Assembly (NCBI GenBank): GCA_021463195.1
Contig: JAJTXZ010000010.1
Location: forward strand, 1 to 64,000
Direction: 5' to 3'
Source: Anaerolineae bacterium
GTDB lineage: Bacteria; Chloroflexota; Anaerolineae; UBA4142; SHND01
DNA: 64,000 bases
A model generated the notes under the pieces. It saw only the letters and a program-made list of their open reading frames with translations. It had not been told where the DNA came from and searched no databases. Shown piece after piece: positions 1-9,369 of the stretch (position 1 is the first letter of the stretch; every line of letters begins with the position of its first letter). Both the position numbers and the translations under genes were made by a program.

Positions 1-66
1 ATTTCGAATGCAATGAGAAATCTCGTTTGACGCGCAAGGTCGAGATTTCTCGCCTCCGCTCGAAAT
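1..66. repeat. Imperfect inverted repeat (REP-like hairpin), cut by window start
   Basis: Bases 15-25 (GAGAAATCTCG) and 41-51 (CGAGATTTCTC) are perfect inverted repeats around a 15-base loop, and an outer ATTTCG/CGAAAT pair (1-6, 61-66) extends the stem. This type of 'cgagatttctcgc...cgaaatgaca' sequence is seen as a dispersed intergenic repeat in many environmental bacterial genomes. Only one copy lies in the window, so repetitiveness here is inferred, and the left end may be missing. Confidence 0.45.
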
Positions 67-161
67 GACAGTTTGCGCGACTTTGTGCCAGCCCTACGCT
101 TGCGTTAGGCCAATGCCGAGGCATGTCGGGCGCGCGCGCGGTAATATATCGCAAATAGAGT

Positions 162-1628
162 TTATGCCGTCTTGACGGTTTTTTGTTTTGCGGACGCGCG
201 CGGTTTGCGCGCGCGCGTTGCGCCGGACGCGAGCGCTTTGGGTTCGCGCGGCGCGCGTTGTTCCGCGAGCGCGCGCAGCGCATTGAATTCGTCGAGAAAC
301 GCGACGGCGATTTCGGCAGGGGCGGGAATCAAGCGCGCGTCGGTATTGATGCCGACATTGACCTGCCCCGCGTAACTGATGATGCTGATGCCGAGACCGA
401 GCTGCGCGGGCGTTGGCACCCAGAACATTAAACCGCGAATGCGATTGCCCGCGAGATAAATCGGTTCACGCGGTCCCGGCACATTCGTCATGACGGCGGT
501 AGCTTTCATGCCAAAAATGGTGTTGATGACGCGTTCCATCGCGACCGGCGTCGCGCCAATCGCGCCGAGCAGACCGTACGCGACCAACGCTTCCGGCGAA
601 CGTTTAATGTCATCCATGCGGTCTTTCAAGACCGCCATCCGCAAGAGCGGATCTTGAATGCCGACGGGCAAGGACAAAAAGACGAGCCCGAAACGATTGC
701 CCAACGAATCCAAATCGAGATCGCCGGACGCGCGCAGATTCACCGGCACAATCGCGCGCAAATTCATATCTTGCGTGTCCATGTCGCGCGCGTCGAGATA
801 ACGCCGCAGCGCGCCCGTCACCGCGCTGATTAAAACGTCATTGATCGTGCCGCCCAATACGTGCGCCACATATTTCGCGTCGGCGAGCGGCAGCGACCGG
901 GTCCACGCGACGCGTTTCATCACGCCGCATTGTCCTTTGAATAACGAATGGGTATCGGGCCCGGTGAATAATAATTTGCCCAACGCCAACGAACCGCTAG
1001 CGCCGAGCAGCGCGGTCTCGCGCATTTTTTCGCGGCTGACGACAGTTTGCGCGACTTGGCGCGTGCTGGCGCGCGCGAGTTGGAACGCGGCGCGGGCAAG
1101 CCCTTGACGTTTACGCGCGCCGTTGCCGCGCGTCGCGACGCTGAGCGCGGTTGTGGTTTCTGGAATGGGCGCATCGTCGGCAAGCGAGAGCAGCACCTGC
1201 ACGAGCGCGAGCCCGTCCGCCATCGAATGATGCAAGCGACAAATCAACGCGCAGCCGCCCTGATAATTTTCGACGAGATGATATTGCCACAGCGGTTTAT
1301 TAAAATCGAGCGGCATGGACATCAAGTCGCCGACAAGTTCGTGCAGCGCTTGTTGGTCGTGCGGCGCGGGCAGCGCAATACGATGCAGATGCGCGTCCAA
1401 ATCAAAATGCGGGTCGTCTTGCCAACGCGGGATGCCAACGCCGAAAAGCGGTTCGCGCACGCGCTGACGAAAACGGCGCACGCGCAGCAGCCGCGCGCGA
1501 ATCAACTCTTTGAGCGTGCCGAAATCCAGCGGGTCGTCGAACATGATGACGCCCGTAATAACCGCCATATTTGTCGGTTCGTCCATGTGGAGCCACGCGG
1601 CATCCACCAAAGAAAAGCGTTGTGTCAT
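162..1628 (-). CDS. Wax ester synthase / diacylglycerol O-acyltransferase family (WS/DGAT)
   Basis: This 488-residue protein has the hallmarks of the bacterial WS/DGAT family, whose members transfer an acyl group from acyl-CoA to a fatty alcohol or diacylglycerol to make storage lipids. The catalytic HHxxxDG motif is seen as HHSMADG at about residues 133-139, preceded by the PLDxxxPLW motif (106-114). The later NDVLISAVTGALRRYL and TNVPGPREPIY motifs are also present, and the length is typical. The C-terminal tail is rich in Lys, Arg and Ala. It sits 12 bases downstream of a P450 gene on the same strand and is probably co-transcribed. Whether it makes wax esters, triacylglycerol or another ester cannot be read from the sequence. 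Confidence 0.9.
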   Translation of the reverse strand: MTQRFSLVDAAWLHMDEPTNMAVITGVIMFDDPLDFGTLKELIRARLLRVRRFRQRVREPLFGVGIPRWQDDPHFDLDAHLHRIALPAPHDQQALHELVGDLMSMPLDFNKPLWQYHLVENYQGGCALICRLHHSMADGLALVQVLLSLADDAPIPETTTALSVATRGNGARKRQGLARAAFQLARASTRQVAQTVVSREKMRETALLGASGSLALGKLLFTGPDTHSLFKGQCGVMKRVAWTRSLPLADAKYVAHVLGGTINDVLISAVTGALRRYLDARDMDTQDMNLRAIVPVNLRASGDLDLDSLGNRFGLVFLSLPVGIQDPLLRMAVLKDRMDDIKRSPEALVAYGLLGAIGATPVAMERVINTIFGMKATAVMTNVPGPREPIYLAGNRIRGLMFWVPTPAQLGLGISIISYAGQVNVGINTDARLIPAPAEIAVAFLDEFNALRALAEQRAPREPKALASGATRARKPRASAKQKTVKTA

Positions 1629-1640
1629 GGGATAGCTCGC

Positions 1641-2996
1641 TTAACGCTGCGCCGCCACGCGCATCCGGAAACGATTGTCGGGACGCGGCAGCGGCAGGTT
1701 GCGGACATTCAAAACATAATCGGGCGGGTCGAGCTCCAAGTCCACTGTGCGCAACAGCATGGCGGCAGTGAACATGATTAGGACTTCAGCCATGCCTGCG
1801 CCGAGACAGGTGTGCGCGCCGAGACCGTACGGCGCAAATACCCCCGCTTTGCGATGTTCTTGACGCGGCGCGTCATAACGCTCGGGATCAAACTTGTACG
1901 GTTCGGGGAAAAATTCCGGCAAATAATGGGTCACGCCTGATGCCACAAATACTTCTTGTTGATTGGGAATCGTATAGCCGTCAAACTCGAACGCGGCGAC
2001 GGACGCGCGCGGCACGGCGAACGCGACCGGATACATGCGCAAAGTTTCCAATGTCGCGCCGTGCAGCGCGCGCATTTCTTTGAGGTCCGCGTAGGTGGGA
2101 TATTCGTTTGCGGACGCGCGGTCTACATCGGCGCGTACGCGCGCCAGCGTGTCCGGATTTTTCAACAACGAATATAAAAGAAAGCTCAACGTATTCGCCG
2201 CCGTGTCAATGCCCGCGATCATTGGGCCGACGGTTGCCGCAATCAACGCCGCTTCGGACAAGGGCTGTCCGTCGAGCGTGGTCGCGCGCAGCAAATCGTC
2301 AATCAAATCGGGCGCGCGCGCTGCGTCCGGCGCCGCGCGATGCTGCCGCAAAATTTCGCGCGCCATATTCATCACGCGCGATTTCGCGCGCGTATAACGC
2401 GGATCTTTTAACATGACGCGGGGCCACGTTTTCAAGACCGCCGCGTTCATGATGGTATTGAGAAACAAAGTTAAATCATCAAAATACGGGGCGGGGTCTA
2501 GCTTTGCCACCGCGTAACCGAGTTGGCGCGAAATGAGACGCTGCAACATGCGCGTCACCGGAATGGTTTCGCCGACGCGCCATGCGCGCGCGGTCGTCTG
2601 AATCAACGCGCTCATTTCGGGCAAATAGCGCGTGTACGCTTCGCGCGCATAACCGTCGCGCATTTCGCCGCGCAGGTGACGATGTTCGGCGCCATCGAGC
2701 GCGACCAAAAAAATTTCTGTTTCCAATTCGCGCGCAAAATCGCCAAATAATTCGTGACTGTGCAGCACGCCGTCGCCTTTTTGCGTCATGAACAAATTCG
2801 CTTGTCGCCCCGCCAACACATACAAATCGCGGTTCGCCGCGCGCACGCGATAAACACTGCCGAGTTCGTGATACCCGCGCACAAAAAACGCCAGAGGGTC
2901 GCGCATCAAATCCAACGCGCTGCCCAATACCGGCAAGCCCGACATTTGCGGCGGTTCTGCGTTTCGTTTGATTTCTACAGCTTGCCTCGTCCGCAT
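1641..2996 (-). CDS. Cytochrome P450
   Basis: This 451-residue soluble P450 monooxygenase has the I-helix motif AGIDTA, the K-helix ExxR motif (ETLR) and the heme-binding loop YGLGAHTCLG with the axial Cys. No N-terminal membrane anchor is evident. The ATG at 2996 is chosen because an AAGGAA ribosome-binding sequence precedes it; an in-frame TTG at 3014 lies upstream of that site. A TATAAT box on the minus strand (3088-3093) could be its promoter, but no clear -35 is seen. Redox partners are not adjacent; the ferredoxin at 10.2 kb is a candidate only. Pairing with the WS/DGAT gene suggests a lipid or fatty-acid substrate, which is inference. Confidence 0.92.
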   Translation of the reverse strand: MRTRQAVEIKRNAEPPQMSGLPVLGSALDLMRDPLAFFVRGYHELGSVYRVRAANRDLYVLAGRQANLFMTQKGDGVLHSHELFGDFARELETEIFLVALDGAEHRHLRGEMRDGYAREAYTRYLPEMSALIQTTARAWRVGETIPVTRMLQRLISRQLGYAVAKLDPAPYFDDLTLFLNTIMNAAVLKTWPRVMLKDPRYTRAKSRVMNMAREILRQHRAAPDAARAPDLIDDLLRATTLDGQPLSEAALIAATVGPMIAGIDTAANTLSFLLYSLLKNPDTLARVRADVDRASANEYPTYADLKEMRALHGATLETLRMYPVAFAVPRASVAAFEFDGYTIPNQQEVFVASGVTHYLPEFFPEPYKFDPERYDAPRQEHRKAGVFAPYGLGAHTCLGAGMAEVLIMFTAAMLLRTVDLELDPPDYVLNVRNLPLPRPDNRFRMRVAAQR

Positions 2997-3119
2997 GATT
3001 CCAGTTCCTTGCAAGATTTTGTCACCCGTTCTACGCGCGGTATTTTGACGCGCGCGTCTGCTTTATGGGCGGCTTGGTCCAAACCATATTATATCTTATA
3101 TCGCAAATCATTTGCGTTT

Positions 3120-3211
3120 CTGGTGATTACCCACATCTCGAAAACGCAGCGGATTTCCAGACCCCAAGGGTTTTCGAAAACCCTTGGGGTCTGGAAATCC
3201 GGGTAATCACC
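3120..3211. mobile_element. MITE-like palindromic element, copy 1
   Basis: A perfect 50-bp palindrome (3151-3200, beginning GGATTTCCAGACCCCAAGGG) is flanked by CTGGTGATTACCCACATCTC... on the left and GGGTAATCACC on the right. GGTGATTAC/GTAATCACC form 9-bp terminal inverted repeats. A second copy in opposite orientation lies at 16345-16438 with the same outer segments, which defines the element at about 92-94 bp. It has no coding capacity. It lies between the P450 and tag genes. Confidence 0.8.
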
Positions 3212-3228
3212 CGTATGGCGCGCGCGCG

Positions 3229-3270
3229 ATAAAAAGAATCTGCGGCGCAAACTCGAGTTTGCGCCGCAGA
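3229..3270 (-). terminator. Intrinsic terminator downstream of tag
   Basis: Bases 3239-3270 form a perfect 32-bp palindrome (TCTGCGGCGCAAACTC and its complement). On the minus strand it is followed by ATTCTTTTT, so it fits rho-independent termination of the tag gene. Confidence 0.8.
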
Positions 3271-3293
3271 AAAGATTTGAGCATTGAAAATAT

Positions 3294-3881
3294 TCAACGT
3301 CGCTGCGCGAGGGCTTGGTGGCGAAAGCAGCTGATCACATGGTCATTCACCATTCCCGTCGCTTGCATGTGCGCATAAACTATTGTCGGGCCCACAAAAC
3401 GAAAACCGCGCTTGCTTAAATCTTTGCTGATGGTTTCACTCAATGGCGTTTTCGCGGGAACCTCTGACAGGGTCGTCCAGGCGTTGCGAATCGGTTTGTC
3501 ATGGACAAAGCCCCAAATATATTTGTCAAAACTGCCGAATTCGTCTTGAACCTCAAGAAACGCGCGCGCGTTATCAAGCGTCGCCAGAATTTTTTGGCGA
3601 TTGCGAATAATGCCCGCGTCCTGTACGAGTGATTCGATTTTGCGTTCGTTATAGCGCGCGATTTTGGTGACATTAAAATTGTCGAATGCCGCGCGAAAAT
3701 TTTCGCGCTTGCGGAGAATCGTAATCCAACTTAAACCCGCTTGCATTCCTTCCAGCGCGAGAAATTCAAACAGCTTTTGGTCGTCATGCAGTGGCACGCC
3801 CCATTCCTCATCGTGATATTGAATATAGCGCGGATCGCTAACGCTCCACGCGCAGCGCGTGATATTTTGCGGGATTGTCAT
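3294..3881 (-). CDS. tag: DNA-3-methyladenine glycosylase I
   Basis: A 195-residue Tag-family base-excision glycosylase, which removes 3-methyladenine from alkylated DNA. Recognisable segments are RCAW near the N-terminus (a zinc-ligand Cys), YHDEEWGVP, the EGMQAGLSWITIL helix with its conserved Glu, FRFVGPTIVYAHMQATGMVNDH, and the final His/Cys region (HVISCFRH). Together these supply the Cys/His zinc 'snap' of the family. The length is normal. The ATG at 3881 is preferred because GGAGG sits 7 bases upstream; an in-frame GTG at 3887 overlaps that site. It appears monocistronic, with the terminator palindrome after it. Confidence 0.95.
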   Translation of the reverse strand: MTIPQNITRCAWSVSDPRYIQYHDEEWGVPLHDDQKLFEFLALEGMQAGLSWITILRKRENFRAAFDNFNVTKIARYNERKIESLVQDAGIIRNRQKILATLDNARAFLEVQDEFGSFDKYIWGFVHDKPIRNAWTTLSEVPAKTPLSETISKDLSKRGFRFVGPTIVYAHMQATGMVNDHVISCFRHQALAQRR

Positions 3882-3996
3882 TTTCACCCTCCTTGACTCG
3901 GGAATGCAGCGCTGGTGGAATAACGATGTTGAAAAAGCGAAAAAAAGATAGCCGCGTCATTTTTGACGCGGCTCGGTTTTGCGCGCGCAAATTATG

Positions 3997-4785
3997 TTAT
4001 GAAGTCGGGAACCAACCGGCGAGCGATTTGGAACAGCGGAACGCTCTGGTTTGGATAGGATTTGTGTTGGCATCAGTCGTCCAGCGCACGTCGCTATCTG
4101 CCGGCTCGCAGTTGCCCCAAATCGCGATAGCTGGCTCCATTTCAATCGAACCGAGATTCGGCGAATTCCATTTGCCGTCCTGAATAAAACATTTTGATTG
4201 ATGCCAGCCGTTTTGAATGCACGCGTCAAAAACGCCGAATGGCGTGGTCACGGTTTTGGCTGAAGCCGGCGCCAGCGGATTGGGCAGCGCGCGCGCGGTG
4301 GGCGTTGGATTGGGCCCCGGTTTAGCGTATGCCCATGTCACATTCACAAATGAGGCGCCGCCGAATTGGCGATAAAAGACTTGGACGTTGTGCATTCCCG
4401 CTGTCATGCCGAGCTGATGCGTCTGCCACTTGCCGACTTGATTTTTGCCGCGCGTGTCAATGATGGACAGGTTGTCCACCATGACCAACACTTCGTCGTC
4501 CGCGAGCGCGCTGAATTGATATTGTCCGCCGTTAAAGAACGCGGTCGTGGTCGCGGTCAAGGTCCAATTCGCGCCGGGCATATTCGCCGCGGGCGGCGCG
4601 CCGTTCCAATTAAAATTGAGAAACGGCACGGTTGCGGTGGCGGCTGGGTTGCCCGTCCAATTCAGATTGTCAAAGTAAAATAGATTCCACGTATTGCCGC
4701 TCTGCGCGTTGACCGCGCTGTGCGCGCTGAATAAAAGCGCCAGCGTCGCGACAAGCGCGCCGAGCGTTGCCAAGATTCGTTTCAT
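3997..4785 (-). CDS. Secreted protein with a PA14-like domain
   Basis: The 262-residue product starts with a clear signal peptide (MKRILATLGALVATLALLFS... AHSAVNA). It is followed by a PA14-type beta-sandwich (about residues 30-155), recognised by WNLFYFDNLNWTG, the ALADDEVLVMVDN core and the ending VQVFYRQFGGASFVNVTWAY. PA14 domains usually bind carbohydrate or mediate adhesion. The C-terminal third is a short, Cys-containing region of unknown fold (CIQNGWHQSKCF, GNCEPADSD). GGAGAG precedes the ATG. It is directly downstream of another secreted-protein gene and is probably co-expressed with it. It shares its domain type with the genes at 35.4 and 36.3 kb. Confidence 0.75.
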   Translation of the reverse strand: MKRILATLGALVATLALLFSAHSAVNAQSGNTWNLFYFDNLNWTGNPAATATVPFLNFNWNGAPPAANMPGANWTLTATTTAFFNGGQYQFSALADDEVLVMVDNLSIIDTRGKNQVGKWQTHQLGMTAGMHNVQVFYRQFGGASFVNVTWAYAKPGPNPTPTARALPNPLAPASAKTVTTPFGVFDACIQNGWHQSKCFIQDGKWNSPNLGSIEMEPAIAIWGNCEPADSDVRWTTDANTNPIQTRAFRCSKSLAGWFPTS

Positions 4786-4802
4786 ATGATGCTCTCCACT
4801 GG

Positions 4803-6176
4803 TTATTTGGACGCGGGCGGTGTCGCCCCGGGGGCGGTCGTTACCGTGAGCGTGCCTTCGATCGCCAAGTCTTGCGCGAGGCGTCCGACGAAAACGCCGT
4901 ACCGCCCTTGCGCGGGTTTTTGAATTGTAACGGATGGGGTGGCGTTATCGGGCGCGCTGTCATCATTGCAATTCACCGCGCCCTGCGGCCCAACGACAAA
5001 TAGTGTCGCGTCCTGTTTGCTCGCGAACCAAAGCGTCATTTGGTCCAACGCGCTGTTGACCTCGAAAACAAAATCGGGCGCGTCGCCGATATAACCGTTG
5101 CATTGCGCGTCAACGCCGAGCTCGAACGCCGCAAGCGTACCTGCGCTTTTAAGCTCTTGTGTTAACGGCGTCGCGCCGAGCGGTCCGCCCACTGTGCCTT
5201 TGTAACGCGCCAGCGCGTCGGTCACAATTTTCGCTGGCGCGTTGACAGACGTTTCACCGTCCGTCTGCGGCAGCGCGGGTCGTTTCACCAGCGCGGCGAG
5301 TTGGAAATTGGCGGCGTTCACATCGGAACGTGTCGTCAAAACCAAAATCGTCGGCAGCAGTTGTTTGGCGGCGGCGCTGCCAACCCACACATTGTATTTG
5401 CCCGGCGACGGTTTGCTGATTTCAATTTGCGGATCGAGCAAAAGCGTATTGGCGTCGTCGCTGCACAAAAATTTTCCGTCGGGCGTTTGGATGACGAGCA
5501 TCGGGTCGGCGTCGCTGTACGTGAATACGCGCGCCAAATCCGCGCTGCCCGTCCAATTGATCGAAAGCGTGGGACTGGGATTGATATAACCTTTGCATTG
5601 TTCATTCAAAATGCTCGCATCCAATTCGCCGCCGCCGTTGACGCTGACCAAAAACGGGTCGAGCGGAAAACCCGCCTGCAAGTCCACCGCGACGTACGCG
5701 CGATTCAACGCGGCGAGTTTGCTTTCAACGGCGTCGCGTAAATACAGCGTGAACGCTTTATCGCCAAAAATGGTTTTGTCGAATTCGGTCGCGACCAGAT
5801 TTTCATTGTCGCGTTTGAAAACCAGAGTGAGCGGATTGGCGAGCGTTTTCGTTCCATCCGCCGTAAGCGTAATGGCGACGGTTTCGCCCGATGTTTGCCA
5901 CGTTCCGACTTGAGCCGCATTCGACTCGGCGCCAAGCGGATTGGTCGTCAAATTCACCGCGCCATCGGCTTGAAGCGTTACAATCACTAAACGCGTCGCC
6001 GCGTCCGCCGCGGGCAATAACGTCACGTAGGTTTGATCGGACGCTTTCGCGGCGGGTGTCGCCGTCGCTTGCGCGTTGGGCTGCGCTAACGCGGGCGCGT
6101 CCGCGAATGCAAACACGACGACGGATAAAATGAGCGCCGTCCCCAATAATGTCAGAGCGATTCGATTTTGCAACAT
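4803..6176 (-). CDS. Secreted protein with duplicated beta-sandwich domains, function unknown
   Basis: A 457-residue exported protein whose signal peptide is followed by a low-complexity Ala/Thr/Pro segment. Residues of about 50-140 resemble a META/HslJ-like or lipocalin-like module (GTWQTSGETVAITLTADG). Two homologous repeats follow, each with a C.GYI start and an aromatic core: FLCSDDANTL... GKYNVWVGS, then VNCNDDSAP... GRYGVFVGRL. The repeats look like a pre-peptidase-C-like or jelly-roll fold. The ATG at 6176 is chosen because GGAGAAAGG lies just before it; a TTG at 6188 overlaps that site. No catalytic residues are evident. The repeat pair was assigned by eye. Confidence 0.6.
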   Translation of the reverse strand: MLQNRIALTLLGTALILSVVVFAFADAPALAQPNAQATATPAAKASDQTYVTLLPAADAATRLVIVTLQADGAVNLTTNPLGAESNAAQVGTWQTSGETVAITLTADGTKTLANPLTLVFKRDNENLVATEFDKTIFGDKAFTLYLRDAVESKLAALNRAYVAVDLQAGFPLDPFLVSVNGGGELDASILNEQCKGYINPSPTLSINWTGSADLARVFTYSDADPMLVIQTPDGKFLCSDDANTLLLDPQIEISKPSPGKYNVWVGSAAAKQLLPTILVLTTRSDVNAANFQLAALVKRPALPQTDGETSVNAPAKIVTDALARYKGTVGGPLGATPLTQELKSAGTLAAFELGVDAQCNGYIGDAPDFVFEVNSALDQMTLWFASKQDATLFVVGPQGAVNCNDDSAPDNATPSVTIQKPAQGRYGVFVGRLAQDLAIEGTLTVTTAPGATPPASK

Positions 6177-6272
6177 GCCTTTCTCCAAGAATGCCGCAGC
6201 GCCTTTTCTTTACGAACGAAAGAAACGCGGTTGGCGGGTTTAGCGTTTTTGTTTTCGCGCGCGCGAAATTTT

Positions 6273-8177
6273 TTAATCGCGCGGCAGCAGCGCGAACCAT
6301 TTCCACGCCTCTGGGGGGGGGGGAACATCTTTGAGATACACGCGCGAGGTCTGCTTGCCCCATGCGCCGATAATGTTATTCCAGTCGAACGTTTTCGCCA
6401 ACGTGTCGGGCGGGTACACTTGCCGCATCGCTTGCCACCAATTCAAGCCATCTTCTTTTTGAAAATGCCAGAACTCGATGGCTTCGCGATTATTGCGCCA
6501 GTCAAAATCCAAATCATCGTGCGAGGAAATGCGCGTCCAGCCGTACACGCGCGCCAATTCCGTAAAATCCACATAATACCCTTTGGGGAGCGGCGCTTCG
6601 ACGCCACCCATACCTGGCGCGAGCGTCGCGCGCGCGCGGTATGACAAATCCCATGGCGCCTCGGTCAACGGCGCGCCCATGGTGCCATCTTGTTTTGCCG
6701 CGCGCAAATAGACGCGCCAATGCACTTCGCCGCCGACATCCTCGCGCGCGAGCAATAATTTTTCTTGTCCATCCACCGGCATCGTCAGCAGCGTATCCAC
6801 CGCGCGTCCCGATTTATGCCATGATAAATCATCGCACGTATTGTCGCAGCGCGAGCTAATCAAACGCGTCATGTCCGAAAGGGTCGCCAGAAAATCTATG
6901 CCGCTTTCGCTCAAGACGCGCTGACGCAGCGCGCGATACGATTCTGAAACCGCGCTAGAGAGGATGCCCCACGATGGCGCGAGATACACTTCTTTCATGC
7001 CGACGAAATCGTATTTGCTGCCTTCTTCGGGATGCGCCGGAATCGGTTTTTCGACATAGAGCGGCGGTTCGTCGGTTGGCGTGAAACCGAACGCGGGCGC
7101 GCGCGGCGACCACACGGCGGAATCGAGCCATACGTTCGCGACGCTCAACGCGCGCGCCTGCGGATTTTGCAGAGCGGTCACATACAATAACTGCTGCGCG
7201 GGCTGCGCGGCGATGAATGCTAATTGCGCGCCATCGGGTGACCAAAGCGGACCCAAGTCGCGTCCCAAAAAGGTCGTCTGACGCGGCGCGGAAAGTTTCG
7301 CGCCGTCAAAATCCGCGATAAAAATATTACGGCGCTGACAGTTGCCGCTTTCAACGCTGCCTTGAAGCGAAGGTTGTTCGAGCGTGGCGCGCACGGTTTC
7401 CGCGCATCCTTCGCGATTGGAAACGAACGCGAGCTGTTTGCCGTCGGGCGAGAATGCGGGTTGCGCGTCGTGAAAACGATTGTTGGAGAGATTCGCGCGC
7501 GCGGCGCCGTCGGGCGTCATGGCGAATAATTGTTGATTGCCCGTTTCCCAACTGGTGTATACAATCGTCTTGCCGTCGGGCGACCACGCCGGCGCAAAAT
7601 TATAGCCCGCGCTGTCGGCGGTGAGATTGCGCGGATTTTCGCCGTTCACATCCGCGCGCCAAATGTCAAGTTTATTGGCGCGATATGATTCAAAGGCGAT
7701 TTGTTTGCCGTCGGGCGACCATGTTGGCGCGCCGTCATAGGCAAGCCCATTGGTCACGCGCGCGATAGCGCCGCTGCGTAAATCGAGAATATAAATCTCC
7801 CAGTTGCCTTGATGCCGCGCTTGAAACGCGACGCGTGCGCCGTCGGGCGAGAGGGCGGGATGGCGCGCGGAAGCGAGTTGGCGTGTCAGTTGTTTCCACT
7901 GCGTGAAATCGTCAAGCGCGTCAGCGGGCGCGCTGTATAATTCCCAACGTCCGCCGCGTTCCGCGCTGAAAATGAACGCGTCCTGCTTGGCGCTTGGCGC
8001 CAGCGCGGTTGCGGTAGGGAGGGGGGCTGCGGTAATGGCGGCGACGCGCGTCGTCACGGCGTTCCCCACAGCGGCGGGCGCTTGGACTGACGGCGCAAAT
8101 TGAATCACCGCGACGAGAATAATGAGCGAGAGCAAGACCAACGCGGAGACGCGGAACAAAGATTTTGGATGCTTCAA
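6273..8177 (-). CDS. Exported TolB/WD40-like beta-propeller (PD40 repeats)
   Basis: The 634-residue protein has an N-terminal signal/anchor (SLFRVSALVLLSLIILVAVIQF). At least five PD40 repeats of the type 'PAWSPDGKTIVYTS... TPDG' follow (about residues 90-380), as in TolB-like propellers, and then a 250-residue C-terminal region of unknown fold. The gene starts with TTG; no ATG lies in frame upstream. Close to the stop codon, an 11-G tract (6313-6323 on the plus strand) encodes Pro-Pro-Pro-Pro and is a plausible slippage site. In Gram-positive-type bacteria such propellers are usually surface proteins, so a Tol-Pal role is not implied. Confidence 0.75.
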   Translation of the reverse strand: MKHPKSLFRVSALVLLSLIILVAVIQFAPSVQAPAAVGNAVTTRVAAITAAPLPTATALAPSAKQDAFIFSAERGGRWELYSAPADALDDFTQWKQLTRQLASARHPALSPDGARVAFQARHQGNWEIYILDLRSGAIARVTNGLAYDGAPTWSPDGKQIAFESYRANKLDIWRADVNGENPRNLTADSAGYNFAPAWSPDGKTIVYTSWETGNQQLFAMTPDGAARANLSNNRFHDAQPAFSPDGKQLAFVSNREGCAETVRATLEQPSLQGSVESGNCQRRNIFIADFDGAKLSAPRQTTFLGRDLGPLWSPDGAQLAFIAAQPAQQLLYVTALQNPQARALSVANVWLDSAVWSPRAPAFGFTPTDEPPLYVEKPIPAHPEEGSKYDFVGMKEVYLAPSWGILSSAVSESYRALRQRVLSESGIDFLATLSDMTRLISSRCDNTCDDLSWHKSGRAVDTLLTMPVDGQEKLLLAREDVGGEVHWRVYLRAAKQDGTMGAPLTEAPWDLSYRARATLAPGMGGVEAPLPKGYYVDFTELARVYGWTRISSHDDLDFDWRNNREAIEFWHFQKEDGLNWWQAMRQVYPPDTLAKTFDWNNIIGAWGKQTSRVYLKDVPPPPEAWKWFALLPRD

Positions 8178-8268
8178 AGCGGTTTCTATTTGGGAATACG
8201 CGAGGCGTATTCGCGCGAGCGGGCGAACAGGATTATACTACAAATGAAAAATTCAACCTGAGGTGAAT

Positions 8269-8661
8269 ATGTCGCTGCCGGATATTCATTGTCGTATCGG
8301 TTTATCGGTGATTTTCTTTGCGCTGGCGTTGGGCGTTTGGGGCGTCATTGCGTATTTGCGCGGCTTGGGCGTGTCGAATAATTATCGCGGCGCGTTGATG
8401 ATTGGCGAATTGTTGGTCATCGGTCAAGCGTTGGTCGGCGTGACGTTGGTCATAGTCGGATATTGGCCCCCCGATGTGCTGCATTTTCTGTACGGAATTG
8501 TGATTGCGTTGATGTGGGTCATGACGTACATTTACACCAAAGGCGCGATGACGCGCCGTGAAATATTGATTTATGCGTTGGTGTCATTTTTTATCATGGG
8601 GCTGGCGGTGCGCGGCATCATGACGGGCAGTTTTAACCCGTCGTGCCTCGCGGCGTTCTAG
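8269..8661 (+). CDS. Small integral membrane protein, unknown function
   Basis: A 130-residue protein with four predicted transmembrane helices: VIFFALALGVWGVIAYLRGL, LLVIGQALVGVTLVIVGYW, LYGIVIALMWVMTYIYT and ILIYALVSFFIMGLAVRGI. The ATG at 8269 follows GAGGTGA, so the GTG six bases upstream is unlikely to be the start. A TATACT box at 8234-8239 may be its promoter, although no convincing -35 is present. The C-terminus SFNPSC is short. I do not recognise the family. It is divergent from the propeller gene and is closed by a bidirectional terminator. Confidence 0.65.
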   Translation: MSLPDIHCRIGLSVIFFALALGVWGVIAYLRGLGVSNNYRGALMIGELLVIGQALVGVTLVIVGYWPPDVLHFLYGIVIALMWVMTYIYTKGAMTRREILIYALVSFFIMGLAVRGIMTGSFNPSCLAAF

Positions 8662-8680
8662 CGCAAGACACGGCGCGCAA

Positions 8681-8730
8681 CGTCAAGCAAAAAAACCGCG
8701 ACGCATCGAGTCGCGGTTTTTTGCTTGACG
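8681..8730. terminator. Bidirectional intrinsic terminator
   Basis: A near-perfect inverted repeat, CGTCAAGCAAAAAAACCGCG... CGCGGTTTTTTGCTTGACG, carries an A tract on the left and a T tract on the right of its GC core. It lies between two convergent genes and can serve both. Confidence 0.85.
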
Positions 8731-8741
8731 GAGCTGAATAA

Positions 8742-9314
8742 TCAAGACGCGTTCTCGGGCCCGTGGTCGCGGAATTGCGCGATAAAGGAACGAATTACCT
8801 GTTCGTTGACGCCCTCGCAATTTTGCAGATTGCCCCATGCGGCGAGCGCGATTTTTTGCGGCATGTTCGGATATTCGGCGACGCTCACTTTGTACGGGTC
8901 GGATTGTTGAATCCGCACGAGTTCGTCAATTTGTTCTTGCGGAATATTGTTATAGTACAGGATGATATAGCCGTGTTCCAGACTGTGTATCAGTTCAGTA
9001 ATGTCCGCGTTCTTGTCATAGATGCCGGCGGGATAAGATTGCGGATTGTGCGTGCCGGAGGTGGGGGGGACGCTTTTGTATATCGGCATCGGGTCGCCGG
9101 GCGCAAGATGTCCGCGTCCTTCGTCTGCCATAACTTGGAGATTGTCGCATTTGGCAGAGCCGACGCTGGTCGGCGCGCGCGGTTGCAGCATGGGATACAA
9201 AATTCCGACGCCCAATAATAACGCGGCGGCGATAGCGCCGCCCAAGATGAGATATTGTTTTTGCTTTTTTGCTTCGGCTTGTTTGGCTCGTTCGGCGCGA
9301 GACGATTTGGTCAT
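8742..9314 (-). CDS. DUF3105 family membrane-anchored protein
   Basis: The 190-residue protein has a basic N-terminal coil (RAERAKQAEAKKQKQ), one transmembrane segment (about 22-45) and an extracytoplasmic domain. The characteristic DUF3105 signature PPTSGTHNPQSY is followed by a conserved HSLEHGYIILYYN segment. The family is widespread in Actinobacteria and Chloroflexota and its biochemical role is unknown; the conserved His residues suggest metal binding. A run of seven G (9063-9069) encodes part of VPPTSG. It is convergent with the preceding gene. Confidence 0.85.
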   Translation of the reverse strand: MTKSSRAERAKQAEAKKQKQYLILGGAIAAALLLGVGILYPMLQPRAPTSVGSAKCDNLQVMADEGRGHLAPGDPMPIYKSVPPTSGTHNPQSYPAGIYDKNADITELIHSLEHGYIILYYNNIPQEQIDELVRIQQSDPYKVSVAEYPNMPQKIALAAWGNLQNCEGVNEQVIRSFIAQFRDHGPENAS

Positions 9315-9369
9315 AATATAAATCTCTATACGGAATGGCGGTGAAGCGCAGCGCCTATTTTACTTGAAA

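Noticed and set aside
1047-1781. A 244-codon plus-strand frame across the WS/DGAT gene
   Set aside because: It is antisense to a gene with clear catalytic motifs and has no recognisable protein features.
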